Assembly (NCBI RefSeq): GCF_021412625.1
Contig: NZ_JAKCFI010000009.1
Span: 62,001-126,000, forward strand
Reading direction: 5' to 3'
Origin: Myxococcus stipitatus
Lineage (GTDB): Bacteria; Myxococcota; Myxococcia; Myxococcales; Myxococcaceae
DNA length: 64,000 bases
The notes beneath the pieces are model-generated. The model made no database searches, was not told the origin of the DNA, and was given only the letters and a program-made list of their open reading frames with translations. The position numbers and the translations under genes are program-made. This document shows, piece by piece, positions 49,930 to 58,903 of this stretch (positions are counted from its first letter, which is position 1; each line of letters opens with the position of its first letter).

Positions 49930-50301
49930 GTGACGCCTCCGCCGCCCATGCCCACCTTCCTGTTCGTCGATGAAGACCCGCTCGCGCTCGCCGCGCTGCG
50001 ACGGCTCGCGAGGGACCTCCCGGGTTGCAAGCGCTTCGCGCGCGGCATGGGGGAAGCGCTCGCGCTCGTCCGGGACGCGCCGCCGCGGGTGCTGGTGAGC
50101 GGAGACCTGCTGCCGGATGGCGACGGGCTGGGGTTGCTGGAGCACGTGGGCGCGTGTCACCCGCGCACCGTCTGCGCGCTGCACGCGGTGCTGCCTCCGG
50201 CGCGGACGTGCTCGCGGCCCATCACCTGGATGGACCGCGCCGCGTCGCCCGCGGAGGTGCACGCGCTCCTGCGGCGGCTGGGCGCGGACCGCCCCGCGTG
50301 A
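49930..50301 (+). CDS. Atypical receiver-domain protein lacking the phosphoacceptor Asp
   Basis: 123 residues (GTG 49930; ATG 49948 also possible). An N-terminal receiver start, FLFVDEDPLALAALRRL, keeps the acidic pair. At the phosphoacceptor position, four residues before the conserved Pro, there is Gly (VLVSGDLLPDG), with an Asp one residue later. The conserved lysine is Arg (CSRPI). Probably a pseudo-receiver used for protein-protein contact. No output domain. Confidence 0.7.
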   Translation: MTPPPPMPTFLFVDEDPLALAALRRLARDLPGCKRFARGMGEALALVRDAPPRVLVSGDLLPDGDGLGLLEHVGACHPRTVCALHAVLPPARTCSRPITWMDRAASPAEVHALLRRLGADRPA

Positions 50302-50387
50302 GGTGACGGCGGGCGACCCGTGACGTCGGGCCGGCGCCCGCCGCCTGCGATGGACGGGGGGGCGCGTTAAGGTGCCCGGGCCACGCC

Positions 50388-51221
50388 ATGAAGCTCTACG
50401 CCATCAGCGACCTGCACCTGCGCCACGCCGACAACCGGAGCGCGCTCGAGCGCCTGCCCTCCTTCCCGGACGACTGGCTCATCGTCGCCGGGGACGTGGG
50501 AGAGACGCTGGCGGAGCTGGACCTGCTGCTCACGGCGCTGACGGCCCGCTTCCAGCAGGTCATCTGGGTGCCGGGCAACCACGAGCTGTGGACGATGCCC
50601 TCCGAGCAGCCGCCGCTGAGGGGCGAGGCCCGCTACCAGCGGCTGGTGCGGCGCTGCCGCGAGCAGGGCGTGCTCACCCCGGAGGACCCGTACCCGCGCT
50701 GGCCGGGAGCGGGCCCCCACCGCGTCATCGTCCCCATGTTCCTGGGCTACGACTACTCGTTCCGTCCGGAGGACGTGCCGGAGCACCAGGCGCTGGCGTG
50801 GGCGGCGGAGCACGACCTGCTGTGCACGGACGAGGTGCTGCTGCATCCGGACCCCTACCCGAGCCGCGCCGCGTGGTGCGCCGCGCGCGTGGAGCACACC
50901 CAGGCGCGGCTGGCGACACTCCCCCCGGACTGCGCCACCATCCTGGTCAACCACTACCCGCTGCGCCACGAGCACGCGTGGCTGCCGCGCATCCCCCGCT
51001 TCTCCATCTGGTGCGGGACCAAGCGCACGGAGGACTGGCACCTGCGCTACCGCGCCGAGGTCGTCGTGTCCGGCCACCTGCACATCCCGCTGACGCGCTG
51101 GCGCGACGGCGTGCGCTTCGAGGAAGTGTCGCTCGGCTACCCGCAGCAGTGGCGGCACCGGGGCGCGCTGGTGGACTGCCTGCGCGAAATCCTCCCCGGC
51201 CCCGCGCCGCGCGTCCCCTGA
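50388..51221 (+). CDS. Calcineurin-like metallophosphoesterase
   Basis: 277 residues. Metal motifs: AISDLHLRHAD at the N-terminus, VAGDVGETLAE, PGNHEL, a late NHYPL and VSGHLHIP. Similar to the DNA or nucleotide phosphoesterase group. Substrate unknown. ATG 50388 is the first Met before the fold. Confidence 0.88.
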   Translation: MKLYAISDLHLRHADNRSALERLPSFPDDWLIVAGDVGETLAELDLLLTALTARFQQVIWVPGNHELWTMPSEQPPLRGEARYQRLVRRCREQGVLTPEDPYPRWPGAGPHRVIVPMFLGYDYSFRPEDVPEHQALAWAAEHDLLCTDEVLLHPDPYPSRAAWCAARVEHTQARLATLPPDCATILVNHYPLRHEHAWLPRIPRFSIWCGTKRTEDWHLRYRAEVVVSGHLHIPLTRWRDGVRFEEVSLGYPQQWRHRGALVDCLREILPGPAPRVP

Positions 51222-51253
51222 CGCGGGCCACGTCGCGCCCCCGCAAAGACGAA

Positions 51254-51292
51254 GCCCCGGGGAGTCCGTGAGGAGACGGACGCACCCGGGGC
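51254..51292 (-). terminator. Nested hairpin terminating the M4 protease gene
   Basis: 8-bp outer stem (51254-51261/51285-51292) enclosing a 5-bp inner stem. On the minus strand a T-rich stretch follows, so it suits the gene ending at 51344. Confidence 0.6.
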
Positions 51293-51343
51293 CTGCCCGG
51301 CGCGACCCGCGAGGGCCGCGCCGTCACTGCTCACCTCGGTCGA

Positions 51344-53584
51344 CTACTTGTGGGACGCGATGAACGCGATGCCCGCGTAGCCGCCCTTGGCGCCGAAGAC
51401 CTCGATGTAGTACTTGCCGGCCGGCACGTTCAGGAGGTTGCACACCTCGGACTGGTGCTCCTTCACGCTGCGGCAGTCGTAGTCGAACTTCGACGGCGCC
51501 GAGCCCAGCTTGACGTAGATGTCCGGGTTGCCCTCGCCCTCGCCCGTCTGGACGTAGAGGCTGTTGATGCCGCTGCCAGGACGACGCTCCGGGACCTCGA
51601 TGGTGAACACGGTGGAGGAGCCCGCCGCGCCGGAGAGGTTCTTCACCGCCACGCCGCTCTGCACGGGGATGTAGCCGCCCTTCCAGGTCACCTTCAGCGT
51701 CACGCCCGAGAAGGCGCTGTAGCCGTTGAGCATCACGAACCACTTGCCGTGGCTCGGCGCGGCGAAGAGGCAGGTCTCCTCGTTGCCGGACTTGTACGGA
51801 CGGCAGTCGTACAGGCTGGTCGTCGGGGCGTTGTTGTAGCGGACGTACATGTCCGCGTCGCCCGTGCCACCGGTGATGGTGAAGTTCAGGTCGTACGCGC
51901 CCTCGGGAACCTGGATGGCGTAGTACTTCTTCTCACCCTTGGTGCCGGTGATGTTGATGACGGGGACGTCCTTCTCGATGTCCTCGGCGTCCACGATGAT
52001 GGGCACGCCCACGCCCACGGCCTTCCAGGCGTTGCTCACCGAGGTGACGGTGGCGGCGTCGTAGCCCAGCTGCGCGGCGGCCTGCTCGGTCGCCGTCTTG
52101 GCCGCCTCGAAGTTCGAGGTGGCGACGAGGATGTCCGTGTTGGCCTTGTAGAAGATGCGCGCGGCCTTCTCGATGCCGATGCCCTCGACCACGGTGGGCG
52201 TCTTGTTACGCGGGTGCGTGCCGCCCTGCGACAGCAGGTAGAACGCCAGGTTGGAGATACCGGAGCTGTAGTGGACGTCCACGCCGGAGCTGTAGTCCGG
52301 GTAGTAGTCCAGCGAGTCGCCGTCCTGCGTGGGGTTCGCCATGTAGCGCAGGGCGTCGTTCGGGATGGACGGCGTCCAGATGTCGTCGCCGACCAGCCAC
52401 GTGCGGGCGCTGACGATCTTGCCGTCGCCGTACCACTCGCAGACCGCGCCGAAGATGTCGGAGTAGGACTCGTTCAGACCGCCGGACTCGCCCGAGTAGA
52501 TGAGCTCGGACTCGTAGTCGGTCACGGCGTGGGTCAGCTCGTGCGCCGTCACGTCCAGCGAGTTCGCCAGGTTGCTGGCGTTCACGCCGTCACCGTCGCC
52601 GTACACCATCTGGGTACCGTCCCAGAAGGCGTTCACGTAGGCGACGCGGTGGTGCACGGTGCTGATGAGCGTCGCGCCGGCGTTGTCGATGGAGTCACGA
52701 CCGAACAGCTCGTTGTAGCAGTCGTACACCGTGCCCAGGTGGTCGTAGTTGGTGTTGACGACCGGGTCGGCGTGCTCCGGCTGGCCCTCGGTGCGCACCA
52801 GCGTGCCGGGGAGCGAGGAGGTGTTGTTGCCGTTGTACATGCGGCGGTTGAGCGCCGTGTGCACGTTGTGCAGCCGCTCGATGAGGTCGCCGTTCTTGGC
52901 GTTCACCAGCACGTCGTCGTCGACCTTCAGGCCGTCCGCCGTCTCGCCCGTCTGCTTGATCTTGTAGACCAGCACGAGCTCGGCGCCGTCACGCCAATAG
53001 ACCAGCTGCGCGTCCTTGTGGGTGGTCAGACCCTCGTGGTTGCTGCGGTCCGCGAGGACGGAGGCCACGGCGTCCTCGGCGGAGACCGTCGGCTTCAGGT
53101 CCGCCTTCAGGTCGCTGCGGGTGTTCGTGTTCGCCGCGATGATCTGCCCGGCGCGGGTGTTGATGACCAGCTCGCCCTTGTGGACGACGAAGCCATTGAC
53201 GGTGACGCCAAAGCGGAAGTGGCTGTCGCCCTGGCGGTCCGTGTAGGCCTTCTTCAGGAACAGGTCACCCGCGTTCAGGTTGAAGTGCGGGGCAACCGCG
53301 GCCAGCGCCGTGGTCAGCTCCGCCTTGCCCAGGGCGGCGACGCCCGCGGGAGGCAGCGTCAGCGAGGGCAGCCCGCTGGCGGCGCCGAACGTCTTGAAGC
53401 TCGCGACCTCGCCCGGGCCCGTCTTGTCGACGGCGATGGTCCGGGTCCCGGCGGAGTCCAGCGCCGCCGTCTTGCTGGCGGTCTCCTGGGGCTTCGCCTC
53501 GGGGGCAGGGGTGGACTCGTTGCAACCAACCAGGAACGACAACGCTGCTACGCCCAGCGCACTGCGCACTCGGTGATTCGCCAT
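51344..53584 (-). CDS. M4-family (thermolysin-type) metalloprotease lipoprotein with two PPC domains
   Basis: 746 residues. Lipobox LVGC at ~18-21, so the protein is lipid-anchored or secreted by the lipoprotein route. An FTP/PepSY propeptide region follows (~75-250). The catalytic domain has HELTH at 348-352 and the third zinc ligand E372 in LNESYSDIFG, giving HExxH-19-E, the M4 spacing. Two C-terminal PPC beta-sandwich domains (~535-630 and ~640-746). A strong AGGAGG is 5 bases before the ATG. It is a lone gene behind an AT-rich leader. Confidence 0.93.
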   Translation of the reverse strand: MANHRVRSALGVAALSFLVGCNESTPAPEAKPQETASKTAALDSAGTRTIAVDKTGPGEVASFKTFGAASGLPSLTLPPAGVAALGKAELTTALAAVAPHFNLNAGDLFLKKAYTDRQGDSHFRFGVTVNGFVVHKGELVINTRAGQIIAANTNTRSDLKADLKPTVSAEDAVASVLADRSNHEGLTTHKDAQLVYWRDGAELVLVYKIKQTGETADGLKVDDDVLVNAKNGDLIERLHNVHTALNRRMYNGNNTSSLPGTLVRTEGQPEHADPVVNTNYDHLGTVYDCYNELFGRDSIDNAGATLISTVHHRVAYVNAFWDGTQMVYGDGDGVNASNLANSLDVTAHELTHAVTDYESELIYSGESGGLNESYSDIFGAVCEWYGDGKIVSARTWLVGDDIWTPSIPNDALRYMANPTQDGDSLDYYPDYSSGVDVHYSSGISNLAFYLLSQGGTHPRNKTPTVVEGIGIEKAARIFYKANTDILVATSNFEAAKTATEQAAAQLGYDAATVTSVSNAWKAVGVGVPIIVDAEDIEKDVPVINITGTKGEKKYYAIQVPEGAYDLNFTITGGTGDADMYVRYNNAPTTSLYDCRPYKSGNEETCLFAAPSHGKWFVMLNGYSAFSGVTLKVTWKGGYIPVQSGVAVKNLSGAAGSSTVFTIEVPERRPGSGINSLYVQTGEGEGNPDIYVKLGSAPSKFDYDCRSVKEHQSEVCNLLNVPAGKYYIEVFGAKGGYAGIAFIASHK

Positions 53585-53800
53585 GTAATCCTCCTAAGCG
53601 GAAAGATTAGGAAGCACAGTGTCACAGGATGTTCGACTATTTCAAGGTTGCGCGATATTTTTACTAAGTAGCCTATTCTTACTTTACGAGTCTTGCTGAA
53701 TTTCCGCTGATATTTCAATGCCTTATGGCACCCCAACCCAGCGCTTCAGCAGATGCATGTGACGTAGTGGGTAACCCCAGGTTGCGCTGATTTTCACGAA
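53585..53800 (-). promoter_or_regulatory. AT-rich promoter island of the M4 protease
   Basis: About 150-200 bases unusually rich in A and T for this genome, ending in the AGGAGG Shine-Dalgarno at 53590-53595. It contains repeated GATATTT and several A/T runs. Candidate -10 and -35 boxes can be proposed but not decided by eye. Such islands often mark strong or regulated promoters in GC-rich genomes. Confidence 0.5.
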
Positions 53801-53977
53801 AAAGTCGTGGCCACTGCCAAGCAGGAAGGGTCCGCGCGCGAGGGAACACGCATTTTCCCGCGCATTTCCCAGGCATGCGCTGCGGGCTTCTCGAGGGGAG
53901 AAAGCAGCGAGCGCGCGCGCGTCGCGCTTTGCGTGATGGAGGGGCTGCGCGAGGCTTCGCGCCCGGGAGGAAGGGAC
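53801..53977. other. Short spacer before the quinone oxidoreductase gene
   Basis: No clear gene or terminator; ordinary GC-rich sequence. The Shine-Dalgarno GGGAGGAAGGG lies just before ATG 53978. Confidence 0.4.
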
Positions 53978-54955
53978 ATGCGCGCACTGCAGCTGCAGCG
54001 ACTCGACGGGCCCGACGGGCTCGCGTTGGTGGACATGCCGGAGCCCGAGGCCGCGGACGCGGTGCTCATCGACGTGGTGGCCGCGGGGGTGAGCTTCCCG
54101 GACCTGTTGCTGACGCGCGGGCAGTACCAGATGAAGCCGCCGGTGCCGTTCGTGCCGGGCGTGGAGGTGGCGGGCGTGGTGCGCGCGGCGCCCGCGGGCG
54201 CGAGCGTGAGGGCGGGCGACCGGGTGATGGCGTTCAGCTTCGGGCTGGGCGGCTTCGCGGAGGTGGTGGCGATTCCCGCGGAGATGGTGTTCCGCATCCC
54301 CTCGCGGTGGAGCTTCGAGGCCGCCGCGGGCGTGGTGATGAACTACCACACGGCGCACTTCGCGCTGCACCGGCGCGGGCGGCTGAGGGCGGGGGAGACG
54401 GTGGTCGTCCATGGCGCGGCGGGTGGCGTGGGCACGGCCTGCGTGCAGGTGGCGCGGGGCGCGGGGGCGCGCGTGCTCGCGGTGGTGAGCGACGAGCGCA
54501 AGGCGCAGGTGGCCCGGCGGGCCGGCGCGCACGAGGTGCTGCTGTCCAGCGGGGACTGGGCCGCGCAGGTGAAGGAGAAGACGGGCGGGCTGGGCGCCAA
54601 CGTGGTCATGGACCCGGTGGGCGGAGACATCTTCGACAAGAGCCTCAAGGTGCTCGCGCCGGAGGGGCGCCTGCTGGTGGTGGGCTTCGCGGGCGGGCGC
54701 ATCCCGGAGGTGGCGGTGAACCGGCTGCTGCTGCGCAACATCGACGTGGTGGGCGTGGCGTGGGGCGGCTTCCTCATGCACGAGCCGTCGCTGACGGCCA
54801 CCATCGCCAAGGACCTGGAGGCCATGGCCGACCAGGGCGTGCTCGAGCCGGTGGTGGGCGCCGTCTTCCCGCTGGAGCAGGGAGCGCAGGCGCTGCGCGA
54901 GCTGGAGGCGCGACGCGCCACCGGCAAGGTCGTGCTGCGCGTCAGGCCGGGCTGA
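53978..54955 (+). CDS. Zinc-independent MDR quinone oxidoreductase/crotonyl-CoA-reductase-like protein
   Basis: 325 residues. N-terminal GroES-like domain (SFPDLLLTRGQYQ; PFVPGVEVAGVV) and the NADPH-binding Rossmann motif HGAAGGVGTACVQVA (~150). No zinc-binding cysteines. Matches NADPH:quinone oxidoreductase/zeta-crystallin-type reductases. Substrate unknown. Confidence 0.88.
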   Translation: MRALQLQRLDGPDGLALVDMPEPEAADAVLIDVVAAGVSFPDLLLTRGQYQMKPPVPFVPGVEVAGVVRAAPAGASVRAGDRVMAFSFGLGGFAEVVAIPAEMVFRIPSRWSFEAAAGVVMNYHTAHFALHRRGRLRAGETVVVHGAAGGVGTACVQVARGAGARVLAVVSDERKAQVARRAGAHEVLLSSGDWAAQVKEKTGGLGANVVMDPVGGDIFDKSLKVLAPEGRLLVVGFAGGRIPEVAVNRLLLRNIDVVGVAWGGFLMHEPSLTATIAKDLEAMADQGVLEPVVGAVFPLEQGAQALRELEARRATGKVVLRVRPG

Positions 54956-55060
54956 GCGAGCGGGCCGCCCACCGGCCATGCGACCTGGCACGCCCTCCAC
55001 GCCGTCGCGCTGTCCCCGGCGGCGTGGCGTCCGCATCTTGTCCGTGGAGGAGCCGGCACC

Positions 55061-55360
55061 ATGGCGGACGAGACCCTGGACAGGAAGCACCAGCAGGAGC
55101 GCGAGCAGGAGCGACGGCGCCTGCGCGAGCAGGAGGAGAAGGACCTGGAGGTCGAGGCCCATCGCGGTCCGCGTCCCCTGGAGGGTTACGCGGGGGGCCA
55201 CACGACGTGGGTGAGCACCCAGGATGACAAGGCCGCGGCGCGCGTCCACGCGCACGACGCGGAGGCGTCCTGGGAGGCCAGCGAGCGCCAGGCCCGCCTG
55301 GAGCCCGAGCCCGAGGACACCGACGCGCGGGAGCCCCGGCCGGACTCCGAGCGCGACTGA
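55061..55360 (+). CDS. Small highly charged hypothetical protein
   Basis: 99 residues, dominated by Glu, Arg, Asp and His, likely coiled-coil in the first 35 residues (QQEREQERRRLREQEEKD). No membrane part or known family. May bind nucleic acid or protein. Confidence 0.5.
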   Translation: MADETLDRKHQQEREQERRRLREQEEKDLEVEAHRGPRPLEGYAGGHTTWVSTQDDKAAARVHAHDAEASWEASERQARLEPEPEDTDAREPRPDSERD

Positions 55361-55431
55361 GGCCACACGCGGACTCGCGGGCGCGGCGCGCGCACCGCGC
55401 CGGGACGGGGTGCGCCTGTTAACGTCGCCGG

Positions 55432-56610
55432 GTGCCTTCGTCCTCGATTTCCTCCGTCACGTTGAAGCCCGACGAGGCGCGGCGCTTCCTCGTCGGCCAG
55501 CTGGGGCTCACCGCTCCGCAACCACGCTCCGGCGCCCTGGGTGTCCGGGCCCTGCTCAAGGCGCTGCGCTGCATCCAGTTGGACCCGCTGGACGTCATCG
55601 GCACCAACGCGGACCTGGTGGCGCTGGCGCGCGTGGACGGGTTGGAGCGCGGAGACGTGTACCGCCACCTGCTCCCCGGACATGCCTTCGAGCACTTCGC
55701 GAAGGAGCGCTGTCTGCTGCCCGCCAGCGCCTTTCCCTACTACCGCGAGCAGGCCGCCGCGCGGGTGCCCTGGAAGAGCCTGGAGGAGCGCCTGCGGCGC
55801 GTGCCGGAGCCGGTGCTGCGCGCGGTCCTCGCGGAGGTGACGGCGCGGGGACCGTCGTCGCCCCGCGATCTGACGGACCACGGCGCGGTGGTGCCCATCG
55901 ACTGGAGCGGCTGGAAGGGCACCGCGCGCGCCACGGCCATGGCGCTGGAGGTGCTGTGGGCCCGCTGCGAGGTGGTGGTGTGCGGGCGCGTCCAGGGCGG
56001 CAAGCTCTACGACGTGCCCCACCGCGCGCTGCCGCGCATGGCGGGCGCCGCGACGAAGCACGCCTTCGAGCGTTGGGCGCTGCTGGAACGCGTGGAGGCG
56101 GCGGGCCTGCTCAGCCGGGCCAGCGGGCCACACTGGTCCACGCTGTCCCGGGTCCGCACGTCGACGCTGCCGGACGAGCTGGTGCGAGAGGGCGCGCTGG
56201 AGGAGGTGGCCGTTTCCGGCTCGCCCCGGCGCTACCTGGCCCCTCGCGGCTTCCTCCGGCGGGAGTTCCCGGAGCCCGACGCACGCATGCGCATCCTCGG
56301 GCCGCTGGACCCGGTGCTGTGGGACCGGGAGCTGGTGCGGGTGGCCTTCGGGTTCGACTACATCTGGGAGGTCTACAAGCCCCCCGCCCTGCGCAAGTGG
56401 GGTTGGTACGTGTGTCCCCTGCTCCACCGTGGCCAGCTCGTCGGGCGGCTGGAGGCGCGGGTCCGCGACGGGGAGCTGCGGGTGGACAATCTCTGGCGCG
56501 AGCCGGGCGTGAAGCTGGATGACGCCGCGCTGGACGAGGCCCTCGCGCGCCACGCGGTGGCGTGTGGCGCCCGGCTGGCCAGGCGGCCCCGGGCCCGCGT
56601 CGCGTCGTGA
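55432..56610 (+). CDS. YcaQ/AlkZ-like DNA glycosylase (HTH_42, winged-helix)
   Basis: 392 residues. Three winged-helix-like modules and a beta-barrel, as in the HTH_42 family. The catalytic motif is CIQLDPLDVI, QxD in place of AlkZ's QxQ. In this family the QxD form belongs to YcaQ, which removes crosslinked bases. GTG start. Intracellular repair protein; not in an operon. Confidence 0.8.
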   Translation: MPSSSISSVTLKPDEARRFLVGQLGLTAPQPRSGALGVRALLKALRCIQLDPLDVIGTNADLVALARVDGLERGDVYRHLLPGHAFEHFAKERCLLPASAFPYYREQAAARVPWKSLEERLRRVPEPVLRAVLAEVTARGPSSPRDLTDHGAVVPIDWSGWKGTARATAMALEVLWARCEVVVCGRVQGGKLYDVPHRALPRMAGAATKHAFERWALLERVEAAGLLSRASGPHWSTLSRVRTSTLPDELVREGALEEVAVSGSPRRYLAPRGFLRREFPEPDARMRILGPLDPVLWDRELVRVAFGFDYIWEVYKPPALRKWGWYVCPLLHRGQLVGRLEARVRDGELRVDNLWREPGVKLDDAALDEALARHAVACGARLARRPRARVAS

Positions 56611-56634
56611 GCGACCGTCAAGCGGGGCGACGGC

Positions 56635-57033
56635 TCAGTGCGTCGGCAGCTCGCGCTCCAGCGCCTCCGCGGCGCCCGCGTCGCGTAGCACGCCGAAGCG
56701 CTGGCGCGAGCACGCCAGCAGCTGCCCCGCGTAGACGGTGTCCGACAGCGCCGCGGAGTAGTCGCCGTGCTCCGCGAGCACCCGCGCCCGTTCGTCCACC
56801 AGGTGGGCGAGGATGCGGGCCTGCTCGGCGTGGGCGAACAGCCGGACCACGGAGCGCGCGTCGAACAGCAACAGCGTCTCGAACTCCATCCCGAGCGTGA
56901 CGAGGCACGCCTCCCGCAGTCCCTGGAGACACTCGTCCAGCGACCGCTCCGCCCGCATGCGGGCGAGATTCGGGGCCAGCCGGCCGAGCTCGCGGAGAGC
57001 CTGGAGGGTGAGGACCTGGCGCAGAAGAGGCAT
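56635..57033 (-). CDS. Helical hypothetical protein
   Basis: 132 residues, all-alpha in appearance: repeated Leu/Ala/Arg heptads (LRELGRLAPNLARMRAE; LAHLVDERARVLAE). No signal peptide. No family recognised. Divergent from the beta-helix gene. Confidence 0.6.
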   Translation of the reverse strand: MPLLRQVLTLQALRELGRLAPNLARMRAERSLDECLQGLREACLVTLGMEFETLLLFDARSVVRLFAHAEQARILAHLVDERARVLAEHGDYSAALSDTVYAGQLLACSRQRFGVLRDAGAAEALERELPTH

Positions 57034-57141
57034 GCGAGACAGGAGTACACCCCGGCCGCGTGGAATCATCCAGTCCCACCGTCGCCGTCCCTCCCTTGCC
57101 ATGAGTGGACCTGTCGCCCCCGGGCGCGACACACTCGGTGG

Positions 57142-58764
57142 ATGCGCTCGTCCCGCCTCCTGCTCCTCTTCGTCGTGCTCCAGTCGCTCGCCGCCCAGGC
57201 TACCGAGTACCGCGTCGGTCCGGGTCAGACCTACACCAGCATTGGCGCGGTGCCCTGGGAATCCCTCCAGCCTGGCGACACGGTGTTCATCCATGCGCGG
57301 CCCTCGCCCTACGTGGAGAAGTGGGTCCTGGGCCGGCGTGGCACGGCGAGCGCGCCCATCACGGTGCGCGGCGTGCGGGACGCCCAGGGCAACCTGCCGG
57401 TCATCGTCGGGGAGAGCGCGACGACGCGCTCGCAGCTCAACTTCTGGAACGAGGCGCGCGGCATCCTCAAGATTGGAGGCGCCAACACGCCCGCGGACAC
57501 GCTGCCGGCCTACCTCGTGGTGGAGGACCTGCACCTGACCCGCGCGCGCGGCACCTTCACCGGTCGCGCGGGGCTGACGGCGTACGAGGCCAACGCCGCG
57601 GGCATCTTCATCGAGAAAGGCGAGCACATCACCATCCGGGGCTGCATCCTGGAGGACAACGGCAACGGCCTGTTCATCGCCAACGAGACGACGGATGTCC
57701 TCGTCGAGCGCAACGCGTTCCGAGGCAACGGCAACTCCGGCAGCATCCTGGAGCACAACGCGTACACCGAGGCGCTGGGCATCACCTTCCAGTTCAACCA
57801 CTTCGGCCCGCCGTGCGACGGCTGCGAGGGCAACAACCTGAAGGACCGCTCCGCGGGCACCGTGGTGCGCTACAACTGGATCGAAGGCGGCAACCGGCAG
57901 CTCGACCTCGTCGACTCCGGCAGCGCGAAGCTGCGCGCCGACGCGTCGTACGGGCGCACGTTCGTCTACGGCAACGTCCTCGTGGAGCCCGAGGGCGCCG
58001 GCAACCGGCAGATCATCCACTTCGGTGGAGACAGCGGGACGACGGCGAACTACCGCTCCCAGCTCTATCTCTTCCACAACACCATCGTCTCCACGCGCAC
58101 GGACCGCACCACGCTGCTGCGGCTGTCCGACAACGCGCAGACCGCGCACGTCACGGGCAACGTCGTCCTGGTGGCCGCGGCCGGGGGCAACACGTTGTCG
58201 CTGACGGACTCGGCCGGGACGCTGCGCCACGGAGGCAACTGGTATCGCCCGGGCTATGTCTCCACCTTCGGCACGCTCAACGGCGCCGTGGTCGACATGG
58301 GCGGGAACCTCACGGGCAGCGACCCGGGCTTCGTGGACCTGGCCGGCCAGGACTTCCACCTGACGTCTGGATCCGCGTTGCGGAGCAAGGCCATCGCGCC
58401 ACCCTCCGAGACCAGTGGCTTCCCCCTGGACCAGCAGTACGTGAAGCACCTCGGCGGCGAGACGCGCGAGGCGAGCACCCCCGCGCATATCGGCGCCTTC
58501 GGTGACGGCCGTCCCAACCCGGGCACGCCGGACTCCGGTACCCCTGACGCGGGGCCTGGCACGCCCGACGCGGGGCCCGGTACGCCGGACTCCGGCACGC
58601 CCGACGCGGGCCCAGGGGCGCCGGACTCCGGTACGGGGAACCCCGGCGGTCCCAGGAACGATGATGATGGTGGGTGCGGCGCGGTGGGCGGCGGACTCGT
58701 CGGTCCGCTCGGGGTCCTCGCGCTCATGGCGCTCGCGCTCCGCCGCCGGCGCCCCCAGGGCTGA
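57142..58764 (+). CDS. MYXO-CTERM-sorted right-handed beta-helix protein
   Basis: 540 residues. Signal peptide ~1-23. Beta-helix turns follow, with stretches such as ITIRGCILEDNGNGLFI and VLVERNAFRGNGN, typical of pectate-lyase-like parallel helices. Residues ~450-505 are a PDSG/PDAG-rich linker. The C-terminus GGCGAVGGG, hydrophobic helix, then RRRR is a MYXO-CTERM sorting signal that anchors proteins at the myxobacterial surface. Possible sugar-polymer binding or lyase activity; catalytic residues not identified. Confidence 0.88.
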   Translation: MRSSRLLLLFVVLQSLAAQATEYRVGPGQTYTSIGAVPWESLQPGDTVFIHARPSPYVEKWVLGRRGTASAPITVRGVRDAQGNLPVIVGESATTRSQLNFWNEARGILKIGGANTPADTLPAYLVVEDLHLTRARGTFTGRAGLTAYEANAAGIFIEKGEHITIRGCILEDNGNGLFIANETTDVLVERNAFRGNGNSGSILEHNAYTEALGITFQFNHFGPPCDGCEGNNLKDRSAGTVVRYNWIEGGNRQLDLVDSGSAKLRADASYGRTFVYGNVLVEPEGAGNRQIIHFGGDSGTTANYRSQLYLFHNTIVSTRTDRTTLLRLSDNAQTAHVTGNVVLVAAAGGNTLSLTDSAGTLRHGGNWYRPGYVSTFGTLNGAVVDMGGNLTGSDPGFVDLAGQDFHLTSGSALRSKAIAPPSETSGFPLDQQYVKHLGGETREASTPAHIGAFGDGRPNPGTPDSGTPDAGPGTPDAGPGTPDSGTPDAGPGAPDSGTGNPGGPRNDDDGGCGAVGGGLVGPLGVLALMALALRRRRPQG

Positions 58765-58903
58765 GGTCGCGCGCACCGACCGACACGCCCACCCGAGGAG
58801 CTGACACGCCGGGAGGGGCTCGCGGAATCCGGGCCCCGCCCCCATCGGAGCCCTGGGCCCCCTCTGTACGACGCACCGGGGAGACTGCGAGACTCGCGCG
58901 CCG

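Noticed and set aside
51350-53671. A 773-residue plus-strand frame
   Set aside because: Antisense to the M4 protease with HELTH and E372 in perfect spacing; shadow composition.
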